Assembly: GCA_903911925.1 (NCBI GenBank)
Contig: CAIWFH010000209.1
Location: forward strand, 1 to 55,196
Reading direction: 5' to 3'
Length of the DNA stretch: 55,196 nt
Source of the DNA: an uncultured Acidobacteriaceae bacterium
GTDB taxonomy: Bacteria; Acidobacteriota; Terriglobia; Terriglobales; Acidobacteriaceae
How positions within the stretch are numbered: the first letter of the stretch is position 1; each line of letters opens with the position of its first letter. Below the pieces are notes generated by a model. The model was not told where the DNA came from, ran no database searches, and saw only the letters and a program-made list of their open reading frames with translations. This document shows, in pieces, positions 1-8,746 of the stretch. The position numbers and the translations under genes were made by a program.

Positions 1-85
1 ACAGCTCCCGCTTGCTCTTGCGGCCATACTTTGCAAAACTCGCCTGCGATGCCAGTGTCTGCTGAATCCGCGCCATTCGCTTCAT
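1..85 (-). CDS. IS5-family transposase, N-terminal fragment
   Basis: A partial gene runs off the contig start; only 28 codons are visible from ATG at 85. The visible protein starts MKRMARIQQTLASQ and continues with FAKYGRKSKREL, resembling the N-terminus of IS5-group DDE transposases, where a QxTLA segment is followed by a basic KxRRE-like segment before the first catalytic Asp region. A second in-frame ATG at 76 could be the true start. No catalytic residue lies inside the window, so the family call rests on this short stretch and on the adjacent IS-like end. Confidence 0.5.
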   Translation of the reverse strand, partial: MKRMARIQQTLASQASFAKYGRKSKREL

Positions 86-137
86 ACGACTAGTTTAATC
101 AACAATGAAGCAGGTAGCGGACTTGTGCAGAGGTTCC
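1..137 (-). mobile_element. IS5-family insertion sequence, right end (cut by contig start)
   Basis: The sequence holds the 5' end of a transposase gene reading off the left edge, preceded by a short non-coding end. Read on the minus strand, the outer end at base 137 begins GGAACCTCTGCACAAGT, which has the look of an IS5-group terminal inverted repeat. It is followed outside by CTAG, which matches the YTAR target preferred by that group. The other end lies outside the window, so the inverted repeat pair and target duplication cannot be confirmed. Confidence 0.55.
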
Positions 138-141
138 CTAG
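138..141. repeat. Possible IS5 target-site duplication (CTAG)
   Basis: The four bases immediately outside the putative IS end are CTAG. The IS5 group duplicates a 4-bp YTAR sequence on insertion. The partner copy would lie outside the window. Confidence 0.35.
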
Positions 142-231
142 CGCCGACCATTACTCTCAGAAACTTGACTCTAACTCAGCTTAGGTCGCATTTCTCAGGC
201 GGCATCCCCAGACGACCACCGCGACGGCGAA

Positions 232-828
232 CTACAATCCCGGCACTGGCGGGCATCCCGGGAACTCAAGCCGATACGTATTGCCCTTGTAACCGAGATA
301 TTTAATTCCGATCTTGCTGGTAAAGAACCCGTCGGAGGCCAGGTTCCTCAACAGCGAGAAAAACTCCACTCCCAGGCTCAGTGAGCCGTCCTTTATTGCA
401 TTCTTGCGATAAGCAATGAGATCGAGAATCTCGTTTTGTTGTTGCGGCGTGCAATTGAGATAAGCATTCACAAAGCGTTTCGAACAGTTTGCGTCGAGCC
501 ACTTCAACCCGCCGCCTAGCTTCCGTTGGTACTCCGGATTCTCGCTTGTCAACAGGTCGATAAACTCCGGAGCGCCTGCTTCCATCGCGCCGCCGGAATC
601 TGCATCAGCGGGAAAGATGGTTTCACACAGCGCTTGCAACGTCTTAAACTGCTCCGCTGTGAAAGACTTCGGAGTGTAAGCTCCCGCCGCATCGGCCTTT
701 TCAGTCTCAATGACGGCATGGACGTGCTCAGCGGCCTCGAGCGGGATAACTCGAAGCACAGAGCCAGCCATGGCCCCCAGGGTCAACGATTTCAATACGT
801 CGCGCCGTGACACTGAATCTGTAGTCAT
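232..828 (-). CDS. Gluconate 2-dehydrogenase subunit 3 family protein (small subunit of GMC dehydrogenase)
   Basis: The 198-residue protein starts with a twin-arginine signal (SRRDVLK, R8-R9) and a short hydrophobic stretch. It is followed by a Gluconate_2-dh3-type domain recognisable from FTAEQFKTLQALCETIFP and the downstream region around YLNCTPQQQNEILDLI. In known FAD-linked sugar dehydrogenases this subunit accompanies the flavoprotein and carries the Tat signal that exports both. Here it starts 9 bases after the flavoprotein gene on the same strand, so the two form one operon and probably one complex in the periplasm. The flavoprotein has no signal of its own, which fits hitchhiker export. 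Substrate is unknown. The stop lies about 90 bases from the IS5 target site. Confidence 0.85.
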   Translation of the reverse strand: MTTDSVSRRDVLKSLTLGAMAGSVLRVIPLEAAEHVHAVIETEKADAAGAYTPKSFTAEQFKTLQALCETIFPADADSGGAMEAGAPEFIDLLTSENPEYQRKLGGGLKWLDANCSKRFVNAYLNCTPQQQNEILDLIAYRKNAIKDGSLSLGVEFFSLLRNLASDGFFTSKIGIKYLGYKGNTYRLEFPGCPPVPGL

Positions 829-837
829 AGATGCGCC

Positions 838-2577
838 TTAGAGATCTTCCTTCTTGGCCTGGTCAAGCAGATACTCCGAGGTTCTCCACGACAAGGCCAT
901 GATGGTCAAGGTCGGATTCTTGTCTGGATTGGTGACAAACGGGGCAGCATCGGCAACAAAAAGATTCTTCACCTCGTGCGCCTGACAATTCTTGTTCAGC
1001 ACCGATGTCTTCGGATTGTTGCCCATGCGCGCCGTCCCCAGCTCATGGATGACGGCGCCCGGCTCTGTAAGATGCGCGGCTTGCTTTTCCCTTTGGTCCC
1101 CATGCGCAGGTTGCGCTTGCGGATGCCGCCGTGTGCCGGCAATCACCGTACCCCCCGCGGCTTCAATGATGGAGCGGAAAGTCTGCTGCATATCCTGCGC
1201 CATCTTCATCTCGTTCTCACCCCATTGCCAGTGGAAGCGGAGCACTGGGATGCCCCACCGGTCCACGACGCTGGGGTCGAGGTCGCAGTAGCTCTTCTCG
1301 TTGGGAATCATTTCGCCGCGGCCGCTGAATCCGATGAATGTGCCATACGAACTGCGGCATTTCTGTTTCAGTTCGATGCCATAACCCTCGTGCTCCGCGC
1401 ACACGCCATCAAAGCCGCCCACTCCCGGCATGTCGCGCCCGCCGCCGAATTCGATGTGATACCCGCGCAGAAAGTCATTCCTCTGCCCGAAGCGCCACCA
1501 GGGAATATACATGTGCAGACCCCCCGCGCCGTCATGGTTGTGCACCGGCATGTTTTCCAATTGCGGAAAGTGTCCTGTCAGGTCGCTGCCGACAGAATCG
1601 GTGAGATAACGCCCCACCATGCCGGACGAATTCGCGAGCCCGTTTGGAAACAGCGGCGAGCGCGAATTCAGCAGCAGCCTGGCCGATTCGCACGCGCTGG
1701 CCGCCACCACAAAGGCCTTAGCATACACCCGCTGTTCGCTGCCCGTTGCCTTGTCAATATACGCGACTGCCTCCACTTTCCCGGTCTTGCCCACGGCCAG
1801 TTCGCGGGCCATGGCGCCGGCAATCATCGTAAACCGCCCCGTTGCCGCCGCCGGCGGAATCATCACCTGGCTCGAACTGAAGTTGGAGGCCGACCTGCAA
1901 CCCCGGCCGCATTGTCCGCAGTAGTGGCATGCGTCGCGCCCATTCAGGGGCTTGGTCAAAATCGCCATCCGCGCCGGAATGCACGTGATCTTCAAACGGT
2001 CGCAGGCCTTCTTGATCAGCGTGTCCGTGCAGCGCGGTTGCGGAGGCGGAAGGAACACGCCGTCCGGTGCATTGGGGATATTTTCCTTCGACCCGAATAC
2101 TCCGATGAACGATTCAATCTTGTCGTAGTACGGAGCGAGTTCGTCGTAGGTAATCGGCCAGTCGTCGCCCATGCCGTCGGTTGAGCGCGCCCTGAAATCT
2201 GCCGGGCCAAACCGCAGCGAGATACGCCCATAGTGGTTGGTCCGGCCGCCTTCAATTCTCGACCGGAACCAGCGAAACGATGTGCCCGGCGCGGTAGTAT
2301 AAGGTTCGCCCTCGATCTCCCAGGCGCCGTTCGGTGCCATAAACTCACTATTCATCTGAAGCCGCAATTTGCCGCCGACCCCGGCGCCCCGATGGGCAAG
2401 CTGGTAGGGCCACACATGCTCTTTGAAGTCTTTGTCAGGATTGAGCCGAGGCCCGGCCTCGAGCATCACCACGTCCAAACCGCCCTCTGCCAGCACTTTG
2501 GCGGCGGTTCCGCCCCCGGCGCCCGAGCCGATGATGCAGACGTCGTAGACCTTCCTGGTTGGGTTCAATTGCAGCAT
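838..2577 (-). CDS. GMC-family FAD oxidoreductase (gluconate/sugar dehydrogenase-like large subunit)
   Basis: A 579-residue flavoprotein expected to oxidise a sugar or polyol and pass electrons to a cytochrome. The FAD-binding GxGxxG lies near residues 17-22 (IIGSGAGGG) and the C-terminal GMC signature includes HELGTARMG and FVTNPDKNPTLTIMAL. A cysteine cluster C217-x2-C220-x2-C223-x3-C227 resembles the iron-sulfur ligand region of FAD glucose/fructose dehydrogenases; that is inference. I chose ATG at 2577 because GGAGAG lies five bases upstream and the FAD motif follows at the normal distance. The frame stays open to 2685, but that part runs into a repeat. No signal peptide is seen, so export probably depends on the Tat-carrying small subunit encoded next. 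Confidence 0.9.
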   Translation of the reverse strand: MLQLNPTRKVYDVCIIGSGAGGGTAAKVLAEGGLDVVMLEAGPRLNPDKDFKEHVWPYQLAHRGAGVGGKLRLQMNSEFMAPNGAWEIEGEPYTTAPGTSFRWFRSRIEGGRTNHYGRISLRFGPADFRARSTDGMGDDWPITYDELAPYYDKIESFIGVFGSKENIPNAPDGVFLPPPQPRCTDTLIKKACDRLKITCIPARMAILTKPLNGRDACHYCGQCGRGCRSASNFSSSQVMIPPAAATGRFTMIAGAMARELAVGKTGKVEAVAYIDKATGSEQRVYAKAFVVAASACESARLLLNSRSPLFPNGLANSSGMVGRYLTDSVGSDLTGHFPQLENMPVHNHDGAGGLHMYIPWWRFGQRNDFLRGYHIEFGGGRDMPGVGGFDGVCAEHEGYGIELKQKCRSSYGTFIGFSGRGEMIPNEKSYCDLDPSVVDRWGIPVLRFHWQWGENEMKMAQDMQQTFRSIIEAAGGTVIAGTRRHPQAQPAHGDQREKQAAHLTEPGAVIHELGTARMGNNPKTSVLNKNCQAHEVKNLFVADAAPFVTNPDKNPTLTIMALSWRTSEYLLDQAKKEDL

Positions 2578-3172
2578 CCATACTCTCCAGCGCACGGGTG
2601 TATGGCGCGGATGCACCCCGCGCCCGCTCCCCAGCTTGCTTTCACTCAACTGAGGCGGAGTAGCGCCTCGGCAAGCGATCAGCAAAGCGGAGTAGCGCCG
2701 GCCTCCCGGCCGGCTGTAATGCGGGCGTCCTCGCCCGCGCTCGTCTTCAGCACCTCAACCAAACGCTCAACTGGGGAAAATCCGTTTGGTGTTGAGGCAC
2801 CGGATCAATATACCGTCCGGCTCCCTCAGTCTGCGAACTGACTTTGTATCTACCACAAAAGCCCACGTCCGTCCTTGCATGTCCAGCTTTTAGTCCGGCA
2901 GCCATTCCTGGGAATCAACCATTCTGGACTGTTTCAGTCTACAAGGATTAGAATTCGGTCCGAGGAAGATTGCGAGCCGAAGAGCGTGCGGCATCGTCCT
3001 TTGCTCGCACGCAAGGAAATAAAAGGCAACGATCTGCCACTGTGCCAATGCGCCGCTTCCCCTGATTCGCCTGCGATGGATCCCCCAAAGCAACGGCAGG
3101 TGAAGCTCATGCATAGAAGTAGATGTGGTAGCCATTTCCCGATGATCTTGCCTTCGTCATGAGGAAATAATC
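2578..3172. promoter_or_regulatory. Divergent intergenic region between the GMC operon and module A
   Basis: 595 bases separate two divergent operons. The left part (2656-2743) holds a REP-like hairpin repeat. The right part carries no convincing gene: the short open frames have no recognisable product. A ribosome site (AGGAAA) precedes the GTG at 3173. Promoters for both operons must lie here or further into the repeat, but I could not pick a convincing -35/-10 pair. Confidence 0.4.
2692..2743 (+). repeat. REP-like double hairpin, copy 1 (GTAG-headed)
   Basis: A 52-base element made of two adjacent hairpins. The first has arms GCCGGCC/GGCCGGC around TCCC, the second GCGGGCG/CGCCCGC around TCCT. 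It starts with GTAG, like the foot of REP elements recognised by RAYT transposases. It aligns without gaps to a second copy at 26176-26227. Upstream, CGGAGTAGCGCC occurs twice (2656-2667 and 2688-2699), so a degenerate extra unit may be present. Confidence 0.7.
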
Positions 3173-4552
3173 GTGTTTCGACTTGACGCTGATAAAAAGG
3201 TGCACTTCTGCGACGGCGTGACGCGCCGCGATTTTCTTCACGCGGGCGCGCTTGGGTTTCTAGGCCTGTCGATGCCACAGATTATGCGCCTGCAGGCAGT
3301 GGCAGACGTAAAACCGGCCAAGGATGTGAACTGCATCCAATTGATGCTCGTCGGCGGCCCCAGCCAGCTGGATACCTGGGACATGAAGCCCGAAGCCCCG
3401 GCCTCCATCCGCGGGCCGTTCAAGCCGATCAAGACCAATGTCTCCGGAATTGAGATTTCGGAGATCTTCCCGCGCATGGCCAAGCATGCCGACAAGTTCG
3501 CCCTCATACGGTCCGTCTACCACACTGCGGCAGCGGTACACGACACTGGTTGCCAGATGATGCAGACCGGACGGCTGTTCCAGGGCGGCCTCGAGTCGCC
3601 GAATTATGGCGCCGTGCTTCGCTTTGAAAAAGGGCCGAACGGCGACATGCCCCCCAACGTTCTGCTGCCCCACCCGATCGGGCAGCTTGGCGGCAATCTG
3701 CCCCACGGCGATACGGCCGGGTTCCTGGGCAAGGGCTTCGATCCCTTCGTTTTGAACGCGGACCCCGCCGATCCCAACTTCAAAGTTCCTGACATGCTTC
3801 CGCCCGACTACATCTCAGCGGTGCGCGTCGATCGCCGCAGAAGCTGGCGGCAGGAAGTGGATAAGTCCGTACAGTACTTCGAGGATTCGAATCCTGACTC
3901 CAAGCTGATGGATGCCACATTCAACCAGGCTTATACCCTGATGACGTCCACCAAGGCGCGCGAGGCCTTCGAACTCTCCCAGGAATCGGACGAGGTCCGC
4001 AAGCGTTACGGCCTCAACCGCTTTGGCCAGGGCTGCCTGCTGGCCCGCCGCCTGGTTGAGCGAGGCGTGCGCTTTGTAACGCTCAACATGTTTGAAACCG
4101 TGTTCAACGAGATCACCTGGGATATTCACGGCTCGGCCCCGTTCAGCCCCATCAACTGCTACAGCGATCTGGTCGGTCCGATGTTCGACAACGGCTATAC
4201 TTCGCTGCTTGAAGACCTGAGCCGCATTGGGCTTTTGGACTCCACGCTGGTACTGGCCACGGGAGAATTCGGCAGGACGCCGCGCATCAATCCCGCCGGT
4301 GGCCGGGACCACTGGCCGCAATGCTGGACCGTTGTGATGGCCGGCGGAGGCGTCAAGGGCGGGAAAGTTGTGGGCGCCTCGGATGCAATCGGCGCAGCAC
4401 CCCAGGACCGTCCGGTAACGCCCGCTCACCTTGCCGCGACTGTTTACAAATCACTCGGCATTCCCATCGACACCGAATTGAAGACTCCCCAGGGCCGCGT
4501 CGTACGCCTTGTAGATCACGGCTTTGAACCCATTGATGAACTGTTTTCTTAG
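3173..4552 (+). CDS. DUF1501 family exported protein (module A)
   Basis: A 459-residue protein starting at GTG with AGGAAA seven bases upstream. The N-terminus has a Tat-like signal (TRRDFLHAGALGFLGL, R18-R19). The body matches the DUF1501 family, related to the sulfatase/alkaline phosphatase fold: LMLVGGPSQLDTWDMKP near the N-terminus, HDTGCQMMQTGR in the middle, and GEFGRTPRINPAGGRDHWP near the C-terminus. No biochemical function is established for the family. The gene opens a plus-strand cluster with DUF1549/DUF1553 and cytochrome genes, its usual partners in Planctomycetota and Acidobacteriota. A second DUF1501 gene lies in module B at 15535. Confidence 0.88.
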   Translation: MFRLDADKKVHFCDGVTRRDFLHAGALGFLGLSMPQIMRLQAVADVKPAKDVNCIQLMLVGGPSQLDTWDMKPEAPASIRGPFKPIKTNVSGIEISEIFPRMAKHADKFALIRSVYHTAAAVHDTGCQMMQTGRLFQGGLESPNYGAVLRFEKGPNGDMPPNVLLPHPIGQLGGNLPHGDTAGFLGKGFDPFVLNADPADPNFKVPDMLPPDYISAVRVDRRRSWRQEVDKSVQYFEDSNPDSKLMDATFNQAYTLMTSTKAREAFELSQESDEVRKRYGLNRFGQGCLLARRLVERGVRFVTLNMFETVFNEITWDIHGSAPFSPINCYSDLVGPMFDNGYTSLLEDLSRIGLLDSTLVLATGEFGRTPRINPAGGRDHWPQCWTVVMAGGGVKGGKVVGASDAIGAAPQDRPVTPAHLAATVYKSLGIPIDTELKTPQGRVVRLVDHGFEPIDELFS

Positions 4553-4590
4553 AGGGCAAGAATAAAAGCATTAATTGTTTCGGAGAAGCG

Positions 4591-7185
4591 ATGCAACATC
4601 GTAGCTTTGTCTTGCTCGCGGCGCTTTCTATTTGGCTAACGGCCCTCTTCGCTCTGTCGGGCTCGACCAGAGGGCAGATCGCTGCGCATCCGTCTGCCAA
4701 GGGCGCAACTGCAGGCAGCGTCCGTAAAACTGCTTCCCCAGCACCGCGAAACGCATCACAGTCCCCGCTGACAATGATCGAGATTCTGCCAACTGCCATC
4801 TCGATGATTGGCCCGCGTTACAGCCAGCGTCTTGTGATTGAAGGAACATTCGACGACGGGCACCAGGAAGATCTTACCTCGCGTGCGACGGTCGCCACCT
4901 CCGACCCGAAGGTCGCGCAAGTTGACAAGGATAGTTTTGTATTGCCGCAGGGAGATGGTCGAGCGACGATTACCGCCGCCTTCCAGGGCCACCGCGCCAC
5001 TGCCGCCGTCAATGTCGATCAATACAACAACGCGCCGGCCTGGAGCTTTCGCAACGATGTGCTGCCTGTGATGACCAAGATGGGCTGCAACTCCGGTCCG
5101 TGTCACGGCGCTGCAGCCGGAAAAAATGGATTCAAGCTCAGCCTGCGCGGCTACGATGCAACGACGGACTACTTCACGCTCACGCACCAGGCGCTGGCGC
5201 GGCGCACCGATCGAATGGAACCTGCGAGAAGCCTGATCCTGTTGAAGCCCACACTTGCGGTGTCTCATGGCGGCGGCCGGAGGTTCGATGTTGGTTCACT
5301 GGAGTACAAAGTGATGTCCGGATGGATTGCCCAGGGCATGCCGGCGCCTGAGGAGTCCGATGCAAAAGTCACCGAAATTCAGGTTCTGCCGCGCGAAGCG
5401 TCTCTGCAGGCCGGAGCACAACAGCAACTGATTGTCACTGCGGTTTTCTCCGATGGCCACACCGCGGACGTAACCCGCTGGGCCAAATTCGACAGCGGCG
5501 ATGAAGGCGTGGCCACGGTCGACAACAATGGCCACGTGACGATGCACGGGTACGGCGAAGCCCCGGTCACCGTGTGGTATCAGAGCCACGTTACCTTCTC
5601 AAGGCTGCGCATTCCCTTCCCCTACAAGTTAGCCGAGTCGATCTTCAAGAAAGCTCCCCGCAACAACTTCATCGACGGCTACGTGCTGAAGCATCTTGCG
5701 ACTCTGCACATTCCGCCGTCGCCTCCGGCCACAGATGCGGAATTCATTCGCCGGGCATATCTCGATGCAGCGGGAATTCTGCCCAAACCGCAAGAGGTCG
5801 AGCAGTTCCTCCACCATCCCGCGCCCGACAAGCGCAGCCGGTTGATCGAAAGCCTGATCCAACGGTCTGAGTTCGTGGATTATTGGGCGTACAAGTGGTC
5901 CGACCTGCTGCTTGTTTCAAGCAACCACCTCGCCAACGACGAGATGTGGAGCTATTACAACTGGATTCACGACAGCGTGGCCAGCAACAAACCGTGGAAC
6001 CAGTTCGCGTCTCAAATCGTGACTGCGACAGGCAAGACGCTTGAAAATGGCGCAGCCAACTATTGGTTGATCCATCGCGACCCTCTCGACACTTCAGAGA
6101 ACATGGCCCAGGCATTCATGGGCATCAATATCAGTTGCGCCCATTGCCATAACCATCCTTTGGCCAAGTGGACCCAAAAGGATTACTACGGCATGGCGAA
6201 CCTCTTTGCCCGTGTGCGGCTCAAAACATTTGCGCCAACCACGCTGCGCGCCGCGGTAGGTCCGCTCTTCAACGACGTCACGGTCTATTCCGCGCCAACG
6301 GGCGAGTTCATGGATGACCGCCTGATGATTCCGCTGCCACCCAAGCCTCTCGATGCGGCTGAGCTTTCCGCCGAAACCCCGGGCGATACGCGCCAGTATT
6401 TTGCCAAGTGGCTCACCTCCGCTGAGAACCCGTTCTTTGCCCGCAACATCGTAAACCGTGTTTGGCGCAACTTCATGGGACGCGGCTTGATTGAGCCGGT
6501 TGATGACCTGAGAGACACGAACCCCGCCACCAACGACGAGTTGCTGAACGCGTTGGTCAAGGATTTCATCGCGCACAATTTCGATGTGGATTATCTGATC
6601 CGGACGATCATGCAGTCGGCGACCTATCAGACTTCTTCAAAACCGCTCAAGGAAAACATCGATGACGACAAGTACGGTTCCCATTTTGTCATCAAGCGTC
6701 TGCCCGCCGAGGTGCTTCTCGATGCCTACTCGCAAGTGACCCAGGTTCCAGAGAAATTTGCCGGGTATCCCGCCGGCATGCGCGGATTGCAATTGCCCGA
6801 CACAGCCGTGAAGTCCTACTTCCTGACGTCTTTCGGCCGCCCAATCCGGCAGCAAACGCGGGAGAGCGAGCGCACATCCGTTCCCACCGTCACCCAGGCG
6901 CTTCACGTCATCAACGGAGAAACGTTGAATGAGAAACTCCGCGCACCTGAAAACTCAGTTGACATGCTGCTTCGACTCGGATTCACCGACGAGCAGATTC
7001 TGGATTATCTCTATCGGGCTTCCTTCTCCCGTCATCCAACCGATGCAGAGCGAGCCGCGCTGCTAGAAGGTCTGGCTTCGGCCGAAAGGGAGAGAACTGC
7101 GGGCAGCGGAGATTCGCGCAGGGAAGCGTGGATTGACATGTCGTGGGCTTTGTTGACCAGCAAGGAATTCATGTTTAATCACTGA
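4591..7185 (+). CDS. BIG2 / DUF1549 / DUF1553 protein with CX4CH cytochrome-like motif (module A)
   Basis: An 864-residue exported protein. A signal peptide covers about residues 1-29. A first BIG2-like Ig domain (IEILPTAISMIGPRYSQRL onward) precedes a heme-type motif with unusual spacing, C166-x4-C171-H172. A second BIG2-like domain follows (IQVLPREASLQAGAQQQL). DUF1549 then starts around FIDGYVLKHL and contains a canonical CAHCH; DUF1553 fills the C-terminus (NPFFARNIVNRVWRNFMGRGL). The family is predicted to be periplasmic or surface-exposed, with unknown activity. The gene starts 38 bases after the DUF1501 gene and is probably co-transcribed. DUF1549 proteins with a CX4CH variant also occur in Planctomycetota; whether heme attaches at such a site is not established. 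Confidence 0.88.
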   Translation: MQHRSFVLLAALSIWLTALFALSGSTRGQIAAHPSAKGATAGSVRKTASPAPRNASQSPLTMIEILPTAISMIGPRYSQRLVIEGTFDDGHQEDLTSRATVATSDPKVAQVDKDSFVLPQGDGRATITAAFQGHRATAAVNVDQYNNAPAWSFRNDVLPVMTKMGCNSGPCHGAAAGKNGFKLSLRGYDATTDYFTLTHQALARRTDRMEPARSLILLKPTLAVSHGGGRRFDVGSLEYKVMSGWIAQGMPAPEESDAKVTEIQVLPREASLQAGAQQQLIVTAVFSDGHTADVTRWAKFDSGDEGVATVDNNGHVTMHGYGEAPVTVWYQSHVTFSRLRIPFPYKLAESIFKKAPRNNFIDGYVLKHLATLHIPPSPPATDAEFIRRAYLDAAGILPKPQEVEQFLHHPAPDKRSRLIESLIQRSEFVDYWAYKWSDLLLVSSNHLANDEMWSYYNWIHDSVASNKPWNQFASQIVTATGKTLENGAANYWLIHRDPLDTSENMAQAFMGINISCAHCHNHPLAKWTQKDYYGMANLFARVRLKTFAPTTLRAAVGPLFNDVTVYSAPTGEFMDDRLMIPLPPKPLDAAELSAETPGDTRQYFAKWLTSAENPFFARNIVNRVWRNFMGRGLIEPVDDLRDTNPATNDELLNALVKDFIAHNFDVDYLIRTIMQSATYQTSSKPLKENIDDDKYGSHFVIKRLPAEVLLDAYSQVTQVPEKFAGYPAGMRGLQLPDTAVKSYFLTSFGRPIRQQTRESERTSVPTVTQALHVINGETLNEKLRAPENSVDMLLRLGFTDEQILDYLYRASFSRHPTDAERAALLEGLASAERERTAGSGDSRREAWIDMSWALLTSKEFMFNH

Positions 7186-7256
7186 CGAACTGCCGGCGGA
7201 GAAACGCCGGCCGCCGCATGTGCGACCCAATCCATTTACAGGACGAAACGCAAATC

Positions 7257-8696
7257 ATGGCAAGCCATCGAGAAAAGGTTCAAGCGCTCCGCACGCCAGC
7301 AGGAATCGGAATAGTTTGCGCGGTTGTCGCCGCGGTATCGGCATATGCGAGTCACGAAGCACCATGGGAGCCGCGCGTGTTCGCTGCGTCAACGCCGACC
7401 TATAGCGCGGATGTCGAACCCATTCTGAAAAAGCATTGTCTTTCGTGCCACTCCAGCGCCCAGCACAAGAGCGGCCTTATCCTCGAAAGCTACAGCGCTC
7501 TGCTGAAGGGCGGCAGACACGGACAGTCAATTGTCCCGCACGATGCCAAGTCGAGCCTCATGGTTCAAATGCTTGAGGGCGATATCGAACCGCAGATGCC
7601 GGCGGACGAAGATCCGCTGCCGGCCTCCGAGATCGAACTCATCAAGTCCTGGATCAATGGCGGCGCCGAAGGACCCGGCGCCGTCGAATCCACTCAGCCG
7701 ATTAAAATGCCCTCCACTCCGAACATCGCACCCGAGGTCGCGGTCGTTTCTCCAGTTACCTCGGTTCGATTTTCTCCTGACGGAAAAGTCCTTGCCGTGG
7801 GTGGATACCGGGAGGCTCGCCTGGTTGATCCGGCTTCAGGCAAGACCATCGTCACGCTGCCCGGTCACTCGAACTATGTGCGCTCGTTGGCGTTCAGCCC
7901 GGATGGAAAGCTGCTTGCCGCAGCCGGCGGACTTCCGCAACTCGGCGGTGAAATCAAGATCTGGGATGTTCAAACCCATCAACTAGTGAAAACAATTGAT
8001 GGCCATAAGGACTGCATCTATTCGATTGCCTGGAGTCCCGATGGAAAGCTAATTGCTTCGGGAAGCTATGACAAGATGGTCAAGCTGTGGGACGCGGCCA
8101 CGGGCAAAGAACTTGAAAACCTCCAGGACCATATCGACGCCGTGTTTGCGGTAGCCTTCAGCCCTGACGGCAAGCGGCTGGCCTCCGCTTCGCAAGACAG
8201 GTCGGTGAAAATATGGGATGTCGCGACAGGTCATCGGCTCTATACGCTGAGTGACGCCCTTGACGGTCTCACCGCTCTGGCGTTCTCACCCTCAGGTGAC
8301 CAGTTGGCTGCCGCCGGATACGACAAGACCATCTACATTTGGGAGCTGGCCGAAGACAGCGGCCACTTGCTCCGTTCGCTGATTGCAGACCAGGACAGCC
8401 TGCTCGCCCTGGTGTGGTCGCCCGACGGAAAGAGCATCGTGACGGGCTCTTCCGATGGTTCCATTCGATTCCGTAACACCAAACTTGAACTGACCGGATC
8501 GATCGACCGTCAATCCGATTGGGTCGATTCGCTTGACACCAGTTCCGACGGCAAATGGCTGGCTGCGGGCCGCTATAACGGCACGCTCAGCCTGTACGAT
8601 ACGGCAACCCATAAAGAGGCAATCGGGCAGATCACAGTCTTTGCCCCGCTGCAGCCGCATGCTCAGAACGAAACGAAACAGGCGGCCAGCAGGTGA
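7257..8696 (+). CDS. Cytochrome c (PSD1-type) with WD40 beta-propeller (module A)
   Basis: The protein has a hydrophobic N-terminal signal or anchor (IGIVCAVVAAVSAYA) and a planctomycete-type cytochrome c domain with heme motif C61-LS-C64-H65 followed by KSGLILESYSALLKGG. About seven WD40 repeats then follow, recognisable by recurrent FSPDGKxLA and IWDVxT segments. It likely carries electrons in the periplasm or at the surface while the propeller binds a partner. I placed the start at ATG 7257; an in-frame ATG at 7218 would add 13 residues, and neither has an ideal ribosome site. It lies 71 bases downstream of the DUF1549/DUF1553 gene. Confidence 0.85.
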   Translation: MASHREKVQALRTPAGIGIVCAVVAAVSAYASHEAPWEPRVFAASTPTYSADVEPILKKHCLSCHSSAQHKSGLILESYSALLKGGRHGQSIVPHDAKSSLMVQMLEGDIEPQMPADEDPLPASEIELIKSWINGGAEGPGAVESTQPIKMPSTPNIAPEVAVVSPVTSVRFSPDGKVLAVGGYREARLVDPASGKTIVTLPGHSNYVRSLAFSPDGKLLAAAGGLPQLGGEIKIWDVQTHQLVKTIDGHKDCIYSIAWSPDGKLIASGSYDKMVKLWDAATGKELENLQDHIDAVFAVAFSPDGKRLASASQDRSVKIWDVATGHRLYTLSDALDGLTALAFSPSGDQLAAAGYDKTIYIWELAEDSGHLLRSLIADQDSLLALVWSPDGKSIVTGSSDGSIRFRNTKLELTGSIDRQSDWVDSLDTSSDGKWLAAGRYNGTLSLYDTATHKEAIGQITVFAPLQPHAQNETKQAASR

Positions 8697-8746
8697 TCGC
8701 GCATCCTGCCCTCTACCCGTTCAACTTGAAACCTCAAGGAGGTTCC

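Noticed and set aside
976..2184. Open frame of 402 codons opposite the GMC oxidoreductase
   Set aside because: Arg/His/Pro-rich translation without motifs; the GMC gene explains the open frame.
2578..2685. 36-residue N-terminal extension of the GMC oxidoreductase
   Set aside because: It lies upstream of a good ribosome site and runs toward the REP-like repeat region; the FAD motif is at normal distance from the downstream ATG.
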